Assembly (NCBI GenBank): GCA_965199095.1
Contig: CBDAQM010000007.1
Span: 248,001 to 312,000, forward strand
Source: LMUY01 sp965199095
GTDB lineage: Bacteria; Pseudomonadota; Alphaproteobacteria; Acetobacterales; Acetobacteraceae
Direction: 5' to 3'
DNA: 64,000 nt
Shown: positions 9,248 to 18,486 of the stretch, piece by piece
How the letters are laid out: every line of letters begins with the position of its first letter
How positions within the stretch are numbered: position 1 is the stretch's first letter
The notes under the pieces: model-generated
Told to the model about the DNA's origin: nothing
Seen by the model: the letters and a program-made list of their open reading frames with translations, nothing else
Database searches by the model: none
Position numbers and translations under genes: made by a program

Positions 9248-9619
9248 TCATTCGCGACCGTATCCACGTAGCGGCTCGATATCGGCGAGGTCGGACAGGT
9301 CGAGGTCGACGATGGCCTCGATCGCCTGGGCTGTGGCCGTGTCCCGTAGGGCATCCGGCAGGGCGTCGGCCCAAGCGGCGTATTCGGCCTGCAAGGCGAG
9401 CAGCTCGGCGGCGGCGGTGTGCCAGCGGTGCGGCCGGGTGCGGCGGTCGGCAGACCGGCGGTAGCGAATAGCAGTTCCCGCCTGCTCGGCCTTACGGGCG
9501 CGGTACCAGGCCTGTCGTTCCGCGTTGGTGAGCACCTGGCTGGCTTCTGTTGGCAGGTCTTTCGGCATGGTCGCCTCCGTTACGTAACGCTGCACAAGCG
9601 GAGTGGACACGCGGCTCAA
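9248..9619 (-). CDS. IS21-type accessory ORF downstream of istB
   Basis: The 123-residue product (MSRVSTPLVQRYVTEATMPKD..., then VLTNAERQAWYRARKAEQAG) overlaps the end of the istB fragment by 4 bp, as expected for the third small ORF often carried by alphaproteobacterial IS21 elements. Basic N-terminal and acidic C-terminal (DLDLSDLADIEPL) segments are visible. Function unknown; the element around it is incomplete. Confidence 0.5.
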   Translation of the reverse strand: MSRVSTPLVQRYVTEATMPKDLPTEASQVLTNAERQAWYRARKAEQAGTAIRYRRSADRRTRPHRWHTAAAELLALQAEYAAWADALPDALRDTATAQAIEAIVDLDLSDLADIEPLRGYGRE

Positions 9620-10012
9620 GCAGCCTGCATCGTGTCGGCAGCTGCTTTGGGCGGGCGGCCACGGCGCTTCGGCTGGGCGTCCAGACGAGGGCTGGGCGGC
9701 GGGACCGGCGGCAGCAGATCAGCGTGTTGACGCATGCGGTAGCTGGAACCCTCGATGTGCACGACGACCGCGTGATGCAGCAGCCGGTCCAGCAAGGCCG
9801 TGGCGATGACGGGATCGCCAAACACCTGGTCCCATTCGGCAAAGCCGCGGTTGGACGTCAGGATCATGGAACCGCGTTCGTAGCGCGCGTTGACCAGCTG
9901 AAAGAACAGGTTCCCGGCGACGGCGCCCAACGTGACGTAGCCGATCTCGTCGATGATCAGCAGCTGGGTGCGGCAGAGATAGCGGAGGCGCTCCCGCAGG
10001 CGCCCCTCTCTT
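9616..10012 (-). pseudogene. istB: istB helper ATPase, 5'-truncated
   Basis: This frame encodes the C-terminal half of the IS21 helper ATPase. The Walker B strand LLIIDEIGYVTLG is followed by ARYERGSMILTSNRGFAEWDQVFGD, sensor I and the arginine region, then a proline-rich tail (KRRGRPPKAAADT). The N-terminal half with the Walker A loop is missing. At about 10007-10012 the sequence changes directly into an IS701-like transposase reading in the same direction. The istA transposase gene is absent, so the element cannot move by itself. Confidence 0.8.
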
Positions 10013-10534
10013 CGGCACATAGAGCCGCATGTCCGTGGGCGTATGACGCTGGCCGTCGCTCAGCACGCCGAACACCGCGACCTGGCAGTTATCGATCTTG
10101 CCCTGTCGCCCGGACCACTGCCGTGCCACTCCGACCGAGTGGTCGCCTTGCTTGGCGAAGCTGCTTTCGTCGATGATCAGACAAGACTCTGGCTTGCCGC
10201 CCAACAACCGGTCGGCGTCTTGTCCGATCTGGGCCACCACAGCCTCATGCTGCCACGGCGAGTTGCTGATGAAGTGTTGGAACTGCTGCGCGCAGCCCTG
10301 CTCAACCACCGCGGCCATCGAGGCAAACGTGCAGTCTTGCGCTTGCGCCAGCCCGTTCAGGTAGCGCTCGGCCACCGCCGCGCTGTTGCGCGAACGCGTC
10401 CGGAAGAAACCGCCATAGCGTTCGCTGAAGTCCGCGAACGCACTCGCGACGGCTTCGACGAACGATCTGGTCAGACATCGGCTGAAAATACGGTTACGTG
10501 ACGAAGTGCCTGGGTCATTCGCCTGTCCACTCAC
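10013..10534 (-). pseudogene. IS701-family transposase, N-terminal fragment
   Basis: From ATG 10534 the first ~175 residues are a typical IS701 transposase start. They include the first catalytic region LIIDESSFAKQGDHSVGVARQ, followed by GKIDNCQVAVFGVLSDG and MRLYVPKR. Sequence homologous to IstB then takes over at about 10012, so the catalytic C-terminal half is lost. It is a nested or deletion-joined IS remnant. Confidence 0.8.
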
Positions 10535-10716
10535 TCGATTCGATACAAACCCATCGATTCGAGGAGTGTCGCTCGCGTCAAGCCGGAACGGCAGAAAAAT
10601 CAGGCAGTGAGAGCGATTTTGTCAAATTAGGAGTTTCGCATATCTGCCTATTTCACATAGCTCCCGTTGGCCACCCATGGTCTATTACTTTCGCATAGGA
10701 CTTTTGGGTGGTCTTA

Positions 10717-10960
10717 TGCTACTTTTGTGTTCGGCTCAGCCGCGCAGGCCAACTCTGGCGACGTGCCTTGCGCAGGCGCAGGCAGAGAGATCGAACGACG
10801 TGGCGAAGGATGGGGAGACTGGCGGATCGCTGGCTGCCCAAACCTCGGATATCCCACCCCTGGCCGGCTCAGCGCTTCCGCGTCAAACACCCAAGGTGGG
10901 AGCCGTATGCGGGAATTCCGCACGTACGGTTCTGTGCGGGGGGCGCTCAGTAATGGGCGT
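10717..10960 (+). mobile_element. Group II intron 3' remnant (end of maturase ORF plus domains V-VI)
   Basis: The plus frame ending at about 10953 reads LWRRALRRRRQRDRTTWRRM then DRWLPKPRISHPWP, which resembles the C-terminal end of group II intron maturases. It runs straight into a domain V-like RNA sequence. No reverse transcriptase domain or intron 5' end (GUGYG with domain I) is present, so only the 3' tail survives, between the IS701 fragment and the DUF3761-like gene. Confidence 0.65.
10898..10957 (+). ncRNA. Group II intron domain V/VI sequence
   Basis: GGGAGCCGTATGCGGGAATT followed by CCGCACGTACGGTTC forms the domain V hairpin. The AGC triad sits at the 5' foot; GCCGTATGCGG pairs with CCGCACGTACGGTT around an internal ACG-type bulge, with a GAATT-type cap. 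A GC-rich domain VI-like segment ending TCAGTAATGGGCGTCCGTA follows, as in bacterial class C/B introns. The catalytic core is otherwise absent. Confidence 0.7.
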
Positions 10961-11055
10961 CCGTACCGCGATTCAGAATGCAGTTCGTCTGTTCTGGCCG
11001 TATCGTTCGCGCCGGTGATTGTCGGTCAAGGCAAAGCGGGCTGTAATGGAAGCAG

Positions 11056-11271
11056 ATGATCTATCGAGTTTCATTGACTGCGATGCTGCTGCTCGCCGCG
11101 ATTCCTGTTCGCGCTCAGCCGAGCGTGGCGGTTGTGTGCAACGATGGAACGACGAATACTGGCGTCTCGGTACGGAGCGCGTGCCTGCGCCATGGGGGTA
11201 TCAAACCGATGCCGCCGGCGACACCGCAGCAAGATTCGAAGCCCGGCATGCCGGCAGGACCCCCGAAGTAA
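11056..11271 (+). CDS. Small secreted DUF3761-like protein
   Basis: The 71-residue product starts MIYRVSLTAMLLLAAIPVRA, a clean Sec signal with likely cleavage at VRA|QPS. The mature part has the short C-x-DGT...ACLRHGG pattern (VCNDGTTNTGVSVRSACLRH) of the DUF3761 family, small periplasmic proteins of unknown role with two cysteines that could pair. It ends in a proline-rich tail. A GGAAG-like ribosome binding site precedes the ATG. Confidence 0.65.
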   Translation: MIYRVSLTAMLLLAAIPVRAQPSVAVVCNDGTTNTGVSVRSACLRHGGIKPMPPATPQQDSKPGMPAGPPK

Positions 11272-11282
11272 ACTGCTGACGG

Positions 11283-11990
11283 TTACCGGCGCACGTCGAC
11301 CAGCGACCAGTCGCTGCGCTCCCTGAAATTTGGGGGAGCCAGGCTTCAGGATTGCCGCGCCAGCATTTCCCGCAAGCGTGTTGCAGTTCGTGCTCTGCGG
11401 GTATTTGAACAGCGGGAGGAACCGGCCGTCCGTTGGCTCCCCATCGATGATCGGACCGACGTTGGTGCCGTTGCCTTTACCCGGTGGGTTGGGTGTGGGA
11501 ATCCCGCCTGCAATCGGCGCGGGATTGAGTTGCATCTGCCGGCGCACGTTCCAGTAGAAATGTTTCAGAAAGCGCAGGTCTCCTGCGCTGTTTCGCCCGA
11601 TCAGGGCGGTGCAGAAGAGGAAATCGAGTTGCGCCTCGAACAACGTGTTGATCGCGTTCTTGGCCGTGGCGTTGGTCCGGGTCAGGTCGTAGCTGTCGTC
11701 CGGTCCATCGAAACCGAAAATCCGGATCGTATTGCCTGGCGAGTTCGGGGTGGACGAGCCGATGAGTGGGAGCGGCGGGCCACCGGTCGAGGGGGTCTGG
11801 AAGGGATGTGGGTTCCCGGTCATCGAAAAGGGGCTGCCCGGGAACAGGCTGTCGTTGCAGGCCTGGCGGGGCCGCGCCGGCGGCCGGCCGCGCTGGACGA
11901 AGACGCTCCCATCGGTTTGCCGGAAGCCGCGGTAGAACCCCCAGTTTGTTTCGATGTACTTCGCAGCGCCGGATCCGGACCGTGGGTGCA
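11283..11990 (-). pseudogene. Unknown protein remnant truncated by ISAzo13 DNA
   Basis: A minus-strand open stretch encodes KYIETNWGFYRGFRQTDGSV, SPFSMTGNPHPFQTPSTGG, NTLFEAQLDFLFCTALIG and FLKHFYWNVRRQMQLNP, which looks like a real, Pro/Gly-rich protein. Its 5' end abuts an ISAzo13 transposase start at about 11990. Near 11330 the frame must shift (one extra base) to reach a natural-looking end, NFRERSDWSLVDVRR*, at 11283. I do not recognise the family. Confidence 0.45.
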
Positions 11991-12181
11991 GACGCAGCAA
12001 CGAGATCCTTCGCGCCGCGAATGATCGTGCTGCGCGCAACACCGGTCGCCCGACAGACGGCCGCTGTTCCGCCATAGCCCGCCGCAGCCTTCTCCGCCGC
12101 AACGAACAAGCGGCGGCCTCGTTCATCCAACTGGTCCTTGATGGCAACATACCGGGCGCGGATCGCGTTTTCATCAATCAT
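11991..12181 (-). pseudogene. ISAzo13-family transposase, N-terminal fragment
   Basis: From ATG 12181 the first ~63 residues (MIDENAIRARYVAIKDQLDE then GYGGTAAVCRATGVARSTI) match the characteristic helix-turn-helix start of ISAzo13 transposases. After IIRGAKDLVAA the sequence changes to unrelated DNA. No catalytic core remains. Confidence 0.75.
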
Positions 12182-12410
12182 CCCCGAATCGTAGCTACCG
12201 CAACGCCGTGCCGGAATCCCCCTATCAGATAAAACACGAACCCGAATCGCTTATTCTTGCTCGGGTCCTAAGCTCTGCCATTTGGGCCTCCATTGAACCC
12301 CAATGGTCAGCCGCGGACTGGCATGGCACCCATTCCGATAGGTCTCCCCGCCGACCGGGCGACTGTGCTAGAACTCGGTCTACCGAACTGATTTCCCGCC
12401 GGAGAGCCGT

Positions 12411-12971
12411 ATGAGCCGTCCGCAGCCTCAGGAGCCGTATTACACCCGCGAGGAGTTCCGACAGTGGTGTGCCACCCAGCCCGGCGGCCGCTACGAAAGG
12501 GTCGGGGGCTATATCGTCGCCATGGCGCCGGAGCGTCTGGAGCATATCCGGGTAAAGGTTCGCGTCTTCAACGCTCTAGACCGAGCGATTGCAGCGGCTG
12601 GTGTCCAGTGCGAGGCCGTCTCGGATGGCATGACGGTCGAGGTCGGCGACAACGATTACGAGCCGGACGCCCTGGTGAACTGCGGGCCGCGCATGGCCGG
12701 CGACGCAATCAGCACCACGAACCCGGTCGTCATCGTTGAAGTCCTGTCGCCCTCGACGATGTCGACGGATACGGGCGGCAAGCTCGCCGACTACTTCCTC
12801 GTGCCGTCGGTCGCCCATTACCTGATCGTCCACCCGACGAAGACGACCGTCATCCATCACCGGCGCGAGGCGTCCGGCGGCATTGCCACCCGGATCCTGA
12901 GCAGCGGCGAACTCACGCTCGAACCGCCGGGAATATCGATGATGGTCGAGGAGTTTTACCCGGCGGAGTGA
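12411..12971 (+). CDS. Uma2 family (DUF820) putative restriction-like endonuclease
   Basis: The 186-residue product begins at ATG 12411 after a GGAGAG ribosome binding site. The Uma2/DUF820 fold is shown by YTREEFRQWCATQPGGRYE at the start, the nuclease-like acidic residues in DNDYEPDALVNCG (residues 80-93), and VVIVEVLSPSTMSTDTGGKL, followed by YLIVHPTKTTVIHHRR. These proteins have a PD-(D/E)XK-like core, are expanded in cyanobacteria and some alphaproteobacteria, and mostly lack a known role. A second, broken PD-(D/E)XK gene follows 31 bp downstream. Confidence 0.85.
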   Translation: MSRPQPQEPYYTREEFRQWCATQPGGRYERVGGYIVAMAPERLEHIRVKVRVFNALDRAIAAAGVQCEAVSDGMTVEVGDNDYEPDALVNCGPRMAGDAISTTNPVVIVEVLSPSTMSTDTGGKLADYFLVPSVAHYLIVHPTKTTVIHHRREASGGIATRILSSGELTLEPPGISMMVEEFYPAE

Positions 12972-13002
12972 GCTGGCTGGCTTCGATGTGGAAGTGCGCT
13001 GA

Positions 13003-13997
13003 ATGTCCGAGGGCCTGAACATCTTCCATTGGGCTCCGAAGGAGCTGTCGCAGGAGGCCTTCATCTGCTGGATGCTGTGTTGGGCCGACCCGGCGGCTAA
13101 CGATGTTGATCCAGGGCTGCACCAGGGCGGTCTGTTGTTCCTGGATGCGCTGCTCGACCTGCATGACAAGCCTTCGGCTGCGGGGATGAGCGTCGTTGTG
13201 CATCGGCAGGTCCACCACACCGACATCATCGCGCTGATTGGCGAAAACCGTGTCCTCCTTATCGAGGATAAGACCAATACCAAAGATGGGGTTGAAAAGC
13301 TCAGGAACTATGTCGCCGCCATCCGGGATGCTTATCCTGATCGTCGGGTGCTGCCCATCTATTTCAAGACAGGCGATCAGGGAAACTACAGGGCTCCGCG
13401 CGAGGCTAACTACAAGCCACATCTTCGGCGAGACGGGAATACATGGCGCGGAGCTACGAGCGGTCGGAGGTCTCGGCCTGGAACATGTTTGCTTGGCAAG
13501 GCTTCTTCATGGCCTTGCAAGACCACATCGAGAACATGGACTGGGATCTAGTCAAGCCGCCGGGCGCGCCTTTCATGGCGGCGTACTGGCACTATACGTA
13601 CTGGGGCGTCTGGGACACCAACCTCCAGATCCAGCAGAACCTGCTGGTCATGAAGATGGGGTTTTGGGAGGAGATGGACACCGCGACACGCAAGAGCCAG
13701 CGAGACGAATGGTTCGGCATTCTGACGCAGGCGTCTGAGGGTAGTAAGGTCCGAATACTGCGGCCTCAAAAATGGGGCGTGGGTAAGACGATGACGGCGG
13801 CCCATATCGGGGACAGGGCAGAGTGGATCCATAAAGGGTCGGACGGATATCTAGATCTCGACGCCACCGTCGACTACCTCAACCAGGCGATGGCCGTGTT
13901 GGAAAGGGCCAGGGCGACGATTAGAGGGCATTTGGTTGCTGGTGCGATTGCCAATGCGCCGGTCAGCCACGCGGTGGAATTATCGGGCGCGCCATAG
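13003..13997 (+). pseudogene. PD-(D/E)XK nuclease superfamily protein, frame disrupted
   Basis: The first frame (from 13003) has the typical start NIFHWAPKELSQEAFICWML and the nuclease core HTDIIALIGENRVLLIEDKTNT, where D and E-x-K are the expected metal-binding residues, then VLPIYFKTGDQGNYR. It is lost near 13440. The second frame (13443-13997) carries the rest: RSYERSEVSAWNMFAWQGFF, the Trp-rich AYWHYTYWGVWDTNL and an alpha-helical end. About 30 residues usually found between these parts appear to be missing, so a small deletion plus frameshift is likely. Confidence 0.65.
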
Positions 13998-14207
13998 GTT
14001 GACTACCTGGGCATCGTGATCTTCCGGCCATCGATGGCTCGATACTCCACATAGCAACCACAATGCCAAACTGGCTGCTCGGCCTAAGACATAGCGCGGC
14101 AACGACTGAGATGATGCGGCAACCAGTTGGTCCGGCTCTAGCGCGGATAGTAATTCGTCGTCCGGGTGGCCACGGGTAAGTTTGTTGATGTCGGCCTTCG
14201 GCAAGAC

Positions 14208-14408
14208 TCAACCCTCGCGTTCAAAGGAGTTGGCGAACGCGACGAACGCGTATCCGGCCCCCGCCAGCGTGACGAGAACGATGATGAGAACACCAAGCGC
14301 GTTCGTGGCCCATGAATTCACTCGGGTAGCCAGTCGAATTAGGCCCGCCTGCCGGGCGAGTTCAGACAGCAGCATCATGCCGGTCAGGAACAAGTAGACG
14401 TCTGCCCC
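14208..14408 (-). pseudogene. Ion-permease remnant (ArsB/NhaD-like), weak
   Basis: The minus frame reads ADVYLFLTGMMLLSELARQA, very like the early transmembrane helix of ArsB/NhaD permeases, followed by a hydrophobic segment NALGVLIIVLVTLAGAGYAF and a stop at 14208. The remaining helices are absent. A further small minus-strand frame (13980-14204, MPKADINKLTRGHPDDELL...) has one hydrophobic stretch and no family I know; it may be debris of the same locus. Confidence 0.35.
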
Positions 14409-14466
14409 TCATCTGCCCCCCCCGGGCCACGCCAGACCAAGCCTCCCACGAGCGTGCTCTCTCGGG

Positions 14467-14484
14467 TGAGTAGTTTCCGACCCT
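14467..14484 (+). promoter_or_regulatory. FixJ-like 18-bp box upstream of xfp operon
   Basis: TGAGTAGTTTCCGACCCT is the best form of the box repeated eleven times in this window. It ends 125 bp before the preferred xfp ATG (14610) and points toward it. The core GTAGTTTCC differs by one base from the GTAATTTCC core I recall for rhizobial FixJ sites. Confidence 0.8.
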
Positions 14485-14609
14485 CCCGATGGCACAGGCA
14501 AATGTCTACCTTCGCTCACCCGGCATAAGCATCCGATCGGATCTCGCGACATTTGGCTGTTGCGAGAGGACCGCTTGACTGCCGGGATGAACGACCAGGG
14601 ATCACGGCA

Positions 14610-17027
14610 ATGGACACCGCAACACTTGCGATCGAGCTTCCTGACCGCAGCGTGGCCGAGGGTCCGCGTGCAGCAACGATTGCTGAGTTGCGGCTCATGG
14701 ATGCGTATTGGCGGGCAGCCAACTACCTGTCGGTCGGGCAGATCTACCTCTACGACAACCCGCTGCTGCGGGAGCCGCTGACACTTGCGCATGTCAAGCC
14801 GCTGGTGGTGGGCCACTGGGGCACGACGCCGGGCCAGAATTTCATCTACGTGCACCTGAACCGCGTCATCAAGGCCTACGACCTGGACATGTTCTACATC
14901 GCCGGCCCCGGCCATGGCGGCCCGGCGCTGCTCGCCAACACCTACCTAGAAGGCAGCTATAGCGAGGTCTATTCCAACATCAGCCAAGACGAGGCCGGGC
15001 TGAAGAAGCTGTTCACCCAGTTTTCCTTCCCTGGCGGCATATCAAGCCATGTGGCGCCTACCACGCCGGGGTCGATCCACGAGGGCGGTGAACTGGGCTA
15101 CTCGCTCAGCCACGCCTTCGGTGCCGCATTCGACAATCCCGGCCTGATTGTCGCCTGCGTCATCGGCGACGGTGAGGCCGAGACCGGGCCGCTCGCGGCC
15201 GCTTGGCATTCCAACAAGCTGCTCAGCCCGGTGAGCGACGGGGCAGTGCTGCCGATCCTGCACCTGAACGGGTTCAAGATCAGCAACCCCACGCTGCTGG
15301 CGCGTATCGAGCCGGAGGAGCTGGAGCACTTCCTGGAAGGTTGCGGCTGGACACCCTACTTCGTCGAGGGCGACGAGCCGAAGGCCATGCACCGCCTGAT
15401 GGCCGACACGCTCGATCGCGCAGTCGCTGACATCCATCGCATCCAGCACGAAGCCCGCCTTGCCGGCGTCACCACCCGCCCGCGCTGGCCGGTCATCGTG
15501 CTGCGGTCGCCGAAGGGCTGGACCGGGCCGAAGATGGTCGATGGCCTGAAGGTCGAAGGCACCTTCCGCACGCACCAAGTGCCAATTTTGGTGGACGCCG
15601 CGCATCCAAGGCACGTGGTGGAACTCGAAAGCTGGATGGGCAGCTACCACGCGGAGGAGCTGTTTGACGGCCAGGGCCGGCTGATCCCGGAGCTGGCGGA
15701 GTTGGCGCCGGAGGGCGACCGGCGCATGGGCGCCAACCCGCACACGAACGGCGGCAACCTGCTGCGTGACCTCCGCATGCCGGATTTCCGGGACCATGCG
15801 GTAAGGGTGCCGTCGCCGGGCGCCGTATCCGCCGGCGACACGACGGTGCTGGGCCAATTCCTGCGCGACGTGGCCAAGCTGAACCAGGACCGCCACAACT
15901 TCCGCATCTTCGGTCCGGACGAAACGCTGTCCAACATGATCGGCGCCGTATTCGAGGCCAGCAGCCGCCAATGGGACGCGACGATCGTTGCCGATGACGA
16001 GTCCCTCGCGAGCCAAGGCCAGATCCACGATTCCATGCTGAGCGAGCACCAATGCCAGGGCTGGCTGGAGGGTTACCTGCTTACTGGCCGGCACGGGCTG
16101 TTCAACAGCTACGAGGCATTTATCCGCATCGTCGACTCCATGTTCAGCCAGCACGCCAAATGGCTGAAGGTCACCAAAGAGCTGCCATGGCGGCGCGACA
16201 TCGCCTCGCTCAATTACCTGCTCGCCTCCCATGTCTGGCAGCAGGACCATAACGGCTTCACCCACCAGGATCCGGGTTTCCTCGACCACGTTGTCAACAA
16301 GAAGGCGGACGTCGTGCGCGTCTACCTGCCGCCCGATGCCAATTGCCTGCTCTCGGTGTTCGACCATTGCCTGCGCAGCCGCCACTACGTGAACGTCGTC
16401 GTCGCGGGCAAGCACGCCCTGCCGCAATGGCTCACGATGGAGGCGGCGGTGATCCACTGCACGCAGGGCCTTGGCATCTGGCAGTGGGCGAGCAACGACC
16501 AGGAGGCTGAACCGGACGTGGTGATGGCCTGCTGCGGCGACACGCCGACGCTGGAGATCCTCGCCGCGGTCTCGATCCTGCGTGAACACCTGCCGGCGCT
16601 ACGGATACGGGTGATCAACGTCGTGGACCTGATGCGGCTGCAGCCGGAGCTTGAGCACCCACATGGCCTGAGCGAGATCGACTATGATGGGCTGTTCACC
16701 ACGGACAAGCCGATCATCTTCGGCTTTCATGGCTACCCCTGGCTGGTCCACCGGCTGACGTATCGGCGCACCAACCGCCACCTGCACGTGCGGGGCTACA
16801 AGGAAGAAGGCACCATCACCACCGCCTTCGACATGCGGGTGCAGAACGACCTGGACCGGTTCCACCTGGTGATGGACGTGATCGCGCGGGTGCCAGGCTT
16901 GGGCACCAGGGGCGCCTACCTCAAGCAGATGATGCAGGACAAGCTGATCGAGCATAAGCACTACATCGACAGGCACGGCGAAGACCTGCCTGAAATCCGC
17001 AACTGGATGTGGGCCGCACATGCGTGA
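14610..17027 (+). CDS. xfp: Xylulose-5-phosphate/fructose-6-phosphate phosphoketolase
   Basis: This thiamine-diphosphate enzyme cleaves xylulose 5-phosphate or fructose 6-phosphate with phosphate, giving acetyl phosphate plus a shorter sugar phosphate. Signatures are intact: YLSVGQIYLYDNPLL and HWGTTPGQNF near the N-terminus, signature 1 EGGELGYSLSHAFGAAFDNP, and the cofactor motif VIGDGEAETGPLAAAWH. The usual C-terminal region (FGFHGYPWLVHRLTYRRTNR, then GYKEEGTITTAFDMRVQNDL) is complete. Starting at ATG 14610 gives 805 residues, normal for the family; a TTG at 14553 would add 19 unlikely residues. It is the first gene of a likely five-gene operon preceded by a FixJ-like box. Confidence 0.97.
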   Translation: MDTATLAIELPDRSVAEGPRAATIAELRLMDAYWRAANYLSVGQIYLYDNPLLREPLTLAHVKPLVVGHWGTTPGQNFIYVHLNRVIKAYDLDMFYIAGPGHGGPALLANTYLEGSYSEVYSNISQDEAGLKKLFTQFSFPGGISSHVAPTTPGSIHEGGELGYSLSHAFGAAFDNPGLIVACVIGDGEAETGPLAAAWHSNKLLSPVSDGAVLPILHLNGFKISNPTLLARIEPEELEHFLEGCGWTPYFVEGDEPKAMHRLMADTLDRAVADIHRIQHEARLAGVTTRPRWPVIVLRSPKGWTGPKMVDGLKVEGTFRTHQVPILVDAAHPRHVVELESWMGSYHAEELFDGQGRLIPELAELAPEGDRRMGANPHTNGGNLLRDLRMPDFRDHAVRVPSPGAVSAGDTTVLGQFLRDVAKLNQDRHNFRIFGPDETLSNMIGAVFEASSRQWDATIVADDESLASQGQIHDSMLSEHQCQGWLEGYLLTGRHGLFNSYEAFIRIVDSMFSQHAKWLKVTKELPWRRDIASLNYLLASHVWQQDHNGFTHQDPGFLDHVVNKKADVVRVYLPPDANCLLSVFDHCLRSRHYVNVVVAGKHALPQWLTMEAAVIHCTQGLGIWQWASNDQEAEPDVVMACCGDTPTLEILAAVSILREHLPALRIRVINVVDLMRLQPELEHPHGLSEIDYDGLFTTDKPIIFGFHGYPWLVHRLTYRRTNRHLHVRGYKEEGTITTAFDMRVQNDLDRFHLVMDVIARVPGLGTRGAYLKQMMQDKLIEHKHYIDRHGEDLPEIRNWMWAAHA

Positions 17028-17817
17028 TGACCTGCCAGCATACGAGGATTTGCCAGTGGCTGCTAAAATCCCGCAAGTGAAGCCTAGCATGGACTATTCT
17101 GCATCCTCACGCCGCCGCGCGCTGACATGGGCGTCGCTGGCCGTTTCGGGATTGGTGGCGAATTTGGCATCAGCGTCTGCAGCCAAACTGTCAAGCGGCG
17201 CCCCCGAACGCGGTAGAACGCAGCAGCAGACCGCGTCGGATTCCAGCGCTGTCAACGACATCATTATGCGCGAGCGCCTGGCCCGAGAGACCAACGACTG
17301 GGCGGCCGAAGCGGCATGCTTCCATCCCGACGCATGGGTGGAAGTCTCTTGGTTCAAGGGCAGTGGCGCTGCGTTTGTCCAAGCGGCAAAGGACAACTCC
17401 GGCAAGGGAACTGTGCATTTCGACTCGATGAGCCCCGGAGTCGTCTCGCTCAAGAATGACCGTGCGATTGCCGACACTGCCTGTGCCGTCCACACATTCT
17501 CACGGCTGGACGACATCGAGGTCAGCATTACCAGCTACACACGCTTGTTGTGGCGCGTTCAGCAATCCGGCGAGCGATGGCTTATTTGCGGGCTGCGCGG
17601 CATTTACATCCGCGACACGCTGTTCGCGCGTGATCCGAGCCGGGTGCCGAAACTGGATGAAGAGAAGCTGAGCGGGTTTCGCTCGTCCTACCGCTATCTT
17701 AGCTACATCCTTACCGCTGGGGGAAGTCCGGCCCATAACGATCTTCCAGGTGTAGACCAGCCTGAGATGGTGCTTGCTTTGCGAGCGGGTGAGCGGGAAT
17801 GGCTGGAACAGAGCTAA
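17020..17817 (+). CDS. SnoaL/NTF2-like protein with Tat-like signal
   Basis: The 265-residue product overlaps the xfp stop by 8 bp. Residues 30-55 (SSRRRALTWASLAVSGLVAN then SASAA) look like a twin-arginine export signal. The mature part is a SnoaL_4-type cone fold: NDIIMRERLARETNDWAAEA, CFHPDAWVEVSWFKGSGAAF, VSITSYTRLLWRVQQSGERW and GLRGIYIRDTL. Family members are often isomerases or hydratases of small aromatic or polyketide compounds, but no substrate can be read from sequence. It is a paralogue of the next gene. Confidence 0.75.
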   Translation: MRDDLPAYEDLPVAAKIPQVKPSMDYSASSRRRALTWASLAVSGLVANLASASAAKLSSGAPERGRTQQQTASDSSAVNDIIMRERLARETNDWAAEAACFHPDAWVEVSWFKGSGAAFVQAAKDNSGKGTVHFDSMSPGVVSLKNDRAIADTACAVHTFSRLDDIEVSITSYTRLLWRVQQSGERWLICGLRGIYIRDTLFARDPSRVPKLDEEKLSGFRSSYRYLSYILTAGGSPAHNDLPGVDQPEMVLALRAGEREWLEQS

Positions 17818-18425
17818 ATCCGGCGGTGGATACCGGTCCCGACGCAGCGACGCTCAGCGTGATCACGCAGCTTATTCTGCATGAGCGGCAGGGACGCGAT
17901 CGCGGGTGGTGGGAGCAGATGGCCGCCTGCTTCCTTCCTGACTCGTTAGTCAGCCTGAGCTGGTTCAATGGCAGTGGGCCCGACTTTGTGGCGCAGTCAC
18001 GAACAATGAGCGACAGCGGTTTGCGGACAGTGCATCGGCTGTCGCCGCCCGTCGTGCACATCGCCGGGCGGCGCGGCTTTGTGGAGGTTCCCGCCGCGGT
18101 CGAGCTTCGGTTCCCGGTCAGCGGCGTGGATGCGGACCTCACCTCGTACTCGCGGCTGCTCTACCGGGTCGAACACCGCGCGGCTGCTTGGAAAGTCCTG
18201 AGCCTGACAGCGATCTACGAGCGCGACACGCTCACACCGGCCATCCCTGGCGCCACGCTCGACATCGACATTACGCGCTTCAGCCGCTTTCGCGAACCGT
18301 ACCGTTGCCTGGCCTATCAGGTCAGCCTTCGCGGCCAGTCCGCTGACGACAATCTCTATGGCGACGACCAGCCGGACCGGGTGAACGCGCTCTACTCTGA
18401 GCATCTGACGTGGCTGCACGCGTGA
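17799..18425 (+). CDS. SnoaL/NTF2-like cytoplasmic protein
   Basis: The 208-residue product starts inside the end of the previous gene (19-bp overlap). It has the same SnoaL_4 layout without an export signal: LILHERQGRDRGWWEQMAAC, FLPDSLVSLSWFNGSGPDFV, DLTSYSRLLYRVEHRAAAWK and SLTAIYERDTLTPAIPG. The two neighbouring paralogues, one apparently exported and one not, are conserved with each other through the C-terminal R-x5-FRxxYRxLxY region. Function unknown; operon position links it to phosphoketolase metabolism. Confidence 0.75.
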   Translation: MAGTELNPAVDTGPDAATLSVITQLILHERQGRDRGWWEQMAACFLPDSLVSLSWFNGSGPDFVAQSRTMSDSGLRTVHRLSPPVVHIAGRRGFVEVPAAVELRFPVSGVDADLTSYSRLLYRVEHRAAAWKVLSLTAIYERDTLTPAIPGATLDIDITRFSRFREPYRCLAYQVSLRGQSADDNLYGDDQPDRVNALYSEHLTWLHA

Positions 18426-18486
18426 CGCTGTCCGGTAGCAAACGGGCGGCAACATTGGACAAGTCAACATCGAGGCAAGGTGGACT

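Noticed and set aside
12411..13997. Uma2 plus PD-(D/E)XK pair as a new defence system
   Set aside because: The second gene is disrupted, the two are ordinary scattered families, and no third partner or sensor gene is nearby.
15042..16589. 515-codon minus-strand ORF opposite phosphoketolase
   Set aside because: It is the complement of a perfectly conserved xfp frame; high GC content keeps the antisense frame open.
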